Assembly: GCA_021162285.1 (NCBI GenBank)
Contig: JAGGYZ010000199.1
Span: forward strand, 1-6,268
Source: Candidatus Fermentibacteraceae bacterium
GTDB taxonomy: Bacteria > Fermentibacterota > Fermentibacteria > Fermentibacterales > JCC-6
DNA: 6,268 nucleotides
Reading direction: 5' to 3'
Shown: positions 5,690 through 6,268 of the stretch, one piece after another
How the letters are laid out: every line of letters starts with the position of its first letter
How positions within the stretch are numbered: position 1 is the stretch's first letter
Program-made: the position numbers and the translations under genes
Notes under the pieces: generated by a model
The model's input: the letters and a program-made list of their open reading frames with translations, nothing else
Told to the model about the DNA's origin: nothing
The model's database searches: none

Positions 5690-6268
5690 GATCCCCTCCA
5701 GGAAGAATGTAGCTGAAGAAAACATCTTCCAGATTGTCCCAGGCACTTCCCCCGATGATATCGCCCAGCGTTCCCTCCTCTTTCAGCTCTCCTTCAACAA
5801 GTATTCCAAAACGGCTGCACAGTTTTTCCGCAATGGTCATGTTGTGGGTAGAAATGATAACGATCTTACCGGATTCCGCACGGCTCACAAGAAAGTCGGT
5901 AACAGCTTTTGATGTAACAATATCCAGACCGTTGGTTGGCTCATCGAAAATGATTACATCCGGGTCGTGTATCAGGCTGATAGCTACTGCAGTTTTCTGT
6001 TTCATACCTGTTGAAAGCTGATCTATCTTCTTGTTTACGAAGTCGGTCATCTGCAAATCGTGAAACAGTTTCTGCTTTCTTGCTTCAATTTCAGTTTCCT
6101 GCATTTTGTTCAACCGTCCGAACCAGTTCATCATGTAGTCAGGAGTGAAGTAACCGTCCAGCTTCATATCGGAAGTGAGAAAACCAATTTTAGACCTGAA
6201 TATCTGACCGTGTTCAAGAACATTGTAGTCATCAATCCAGACATTCCCTGAAGTGGGTTTGATCAGCG
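5682..6268 (-). CDS. ABC transporter ATPase, NatA-like (5' end missing)
   Basis: The frame stays open to the window edge, so the gene is partial: 194 residues are seen and about 40-50, including Walker A, lie outside. An in-frame ATG at 6167 is internal, because LIKPTSGNVWIDD, the usual segment after Walker A, reads upstream of it. Visible motifs: signature LSTGM (84-88), Walker B VIIFDEP (104-110), D-loop NGLD, and H-loop histidine in ISTHN (141). In place of the usual Q-loop glutamine the sequence reads IGFLTSD, as in NatA-type ATPases I recall with IGFxSD. It hydrolyses ATP at the cytoplasmic face to drive the permease encoded immediately downstream, which it overlaps by 8 bp. Substrate unknown; sodium or drug/peptide export are typical of the group. 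Confidence 0.92.
   Translation of the reverse strand, partial: LIKPTSGNVWIDDYNVLEHGQIFRSKIGFLTSDMKLDGYFTPDYMMNWFGRLNKMQETEIEARKQKLFHDLQMTDFVNKKIDQLSTGMKQKTAVAISLIHDPDVIIFDEPTNGLDIVTSKAVTDFLVSRAESGKIVIISTHNMTIAEKLCSRFGILVEGELKEEGTLGDIIGGSAWDNLEDVFFSYILPGGDHA
5693..5699 (-). promoter_or_regulatory. Ribosome binding site deciding the permease start
   Basis: GGAGGGG, inside the last codons of the ATPase gene, ends three bases before the ATG at 5689, with the GGAGG core five bases away. It argues against the in-frame ATG at 5746 as the permease start. Confidence 0.75.

Overview
The window reads as a piece of a Gram-negative-type genome from the Fibrobacterota-Chlorobiota-Bacteroidota side of the tree, or an uncultured relative such as Fermentibacterota. 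The main clue is a C-terminal type IX secretion (T9SS type A) sorting domain on one secreted protein. Further clues are several signal-peptide proteins rich in beta structure and aromatic residues, and a short tail around TWG/SWGxIK on another secreted protein that I associate from memory with such phyla. The phylum is an inference; no rRNA or other marker is present. All recognisable genes lie on the minus strand.

Layout from right to left (direction of transcription). At 6268-4451 there is an ABC exporter pair: an ATPase whose 5' end, including Walker A, is cut off by the window edge, overlapping by 8 bp a six-helix ABC-2 permease of the NatB type. A 518-bp gap (4450-3933) follows, with an AT-rich stem-loop and an interrupted plus-strand open frame but no convincing gene. 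At 3932-3117 is a secreted 271-residue protein with about five beta-propeller-like repeats, closed by a strong intrinsic terminator (3105-3067). At 2830-1565 is a secreted 421-residue protein: signal peptide, a long beta-rich domain resembling DUF4900, then a T9SS sorting domain. After another 470-bp gap, at 1094-72, comes a tandem paralogue, about 78% identical over 334 gap-free residues, that stops exactly at the end of the beta-rich domain and has no sorting domain.

The three left-hand genes look like separately transcribed cell-surface or secreted proteins. The two paralogues share not only coding sequence but also about 50 bp of 5' flank including an identical ribosome-binding site, so the duplication carried its control region. 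The ABC pair is a separate two-gene (or longer) operon. I see no tRNA, rRNA, CRISPR array, transposase or phage gene. The most interesting points are the loss (or non-acquisition) of the sorting signal in one of two duplicated secreted proteins, and the SWGSIK-type tail of the propeller-like protein.
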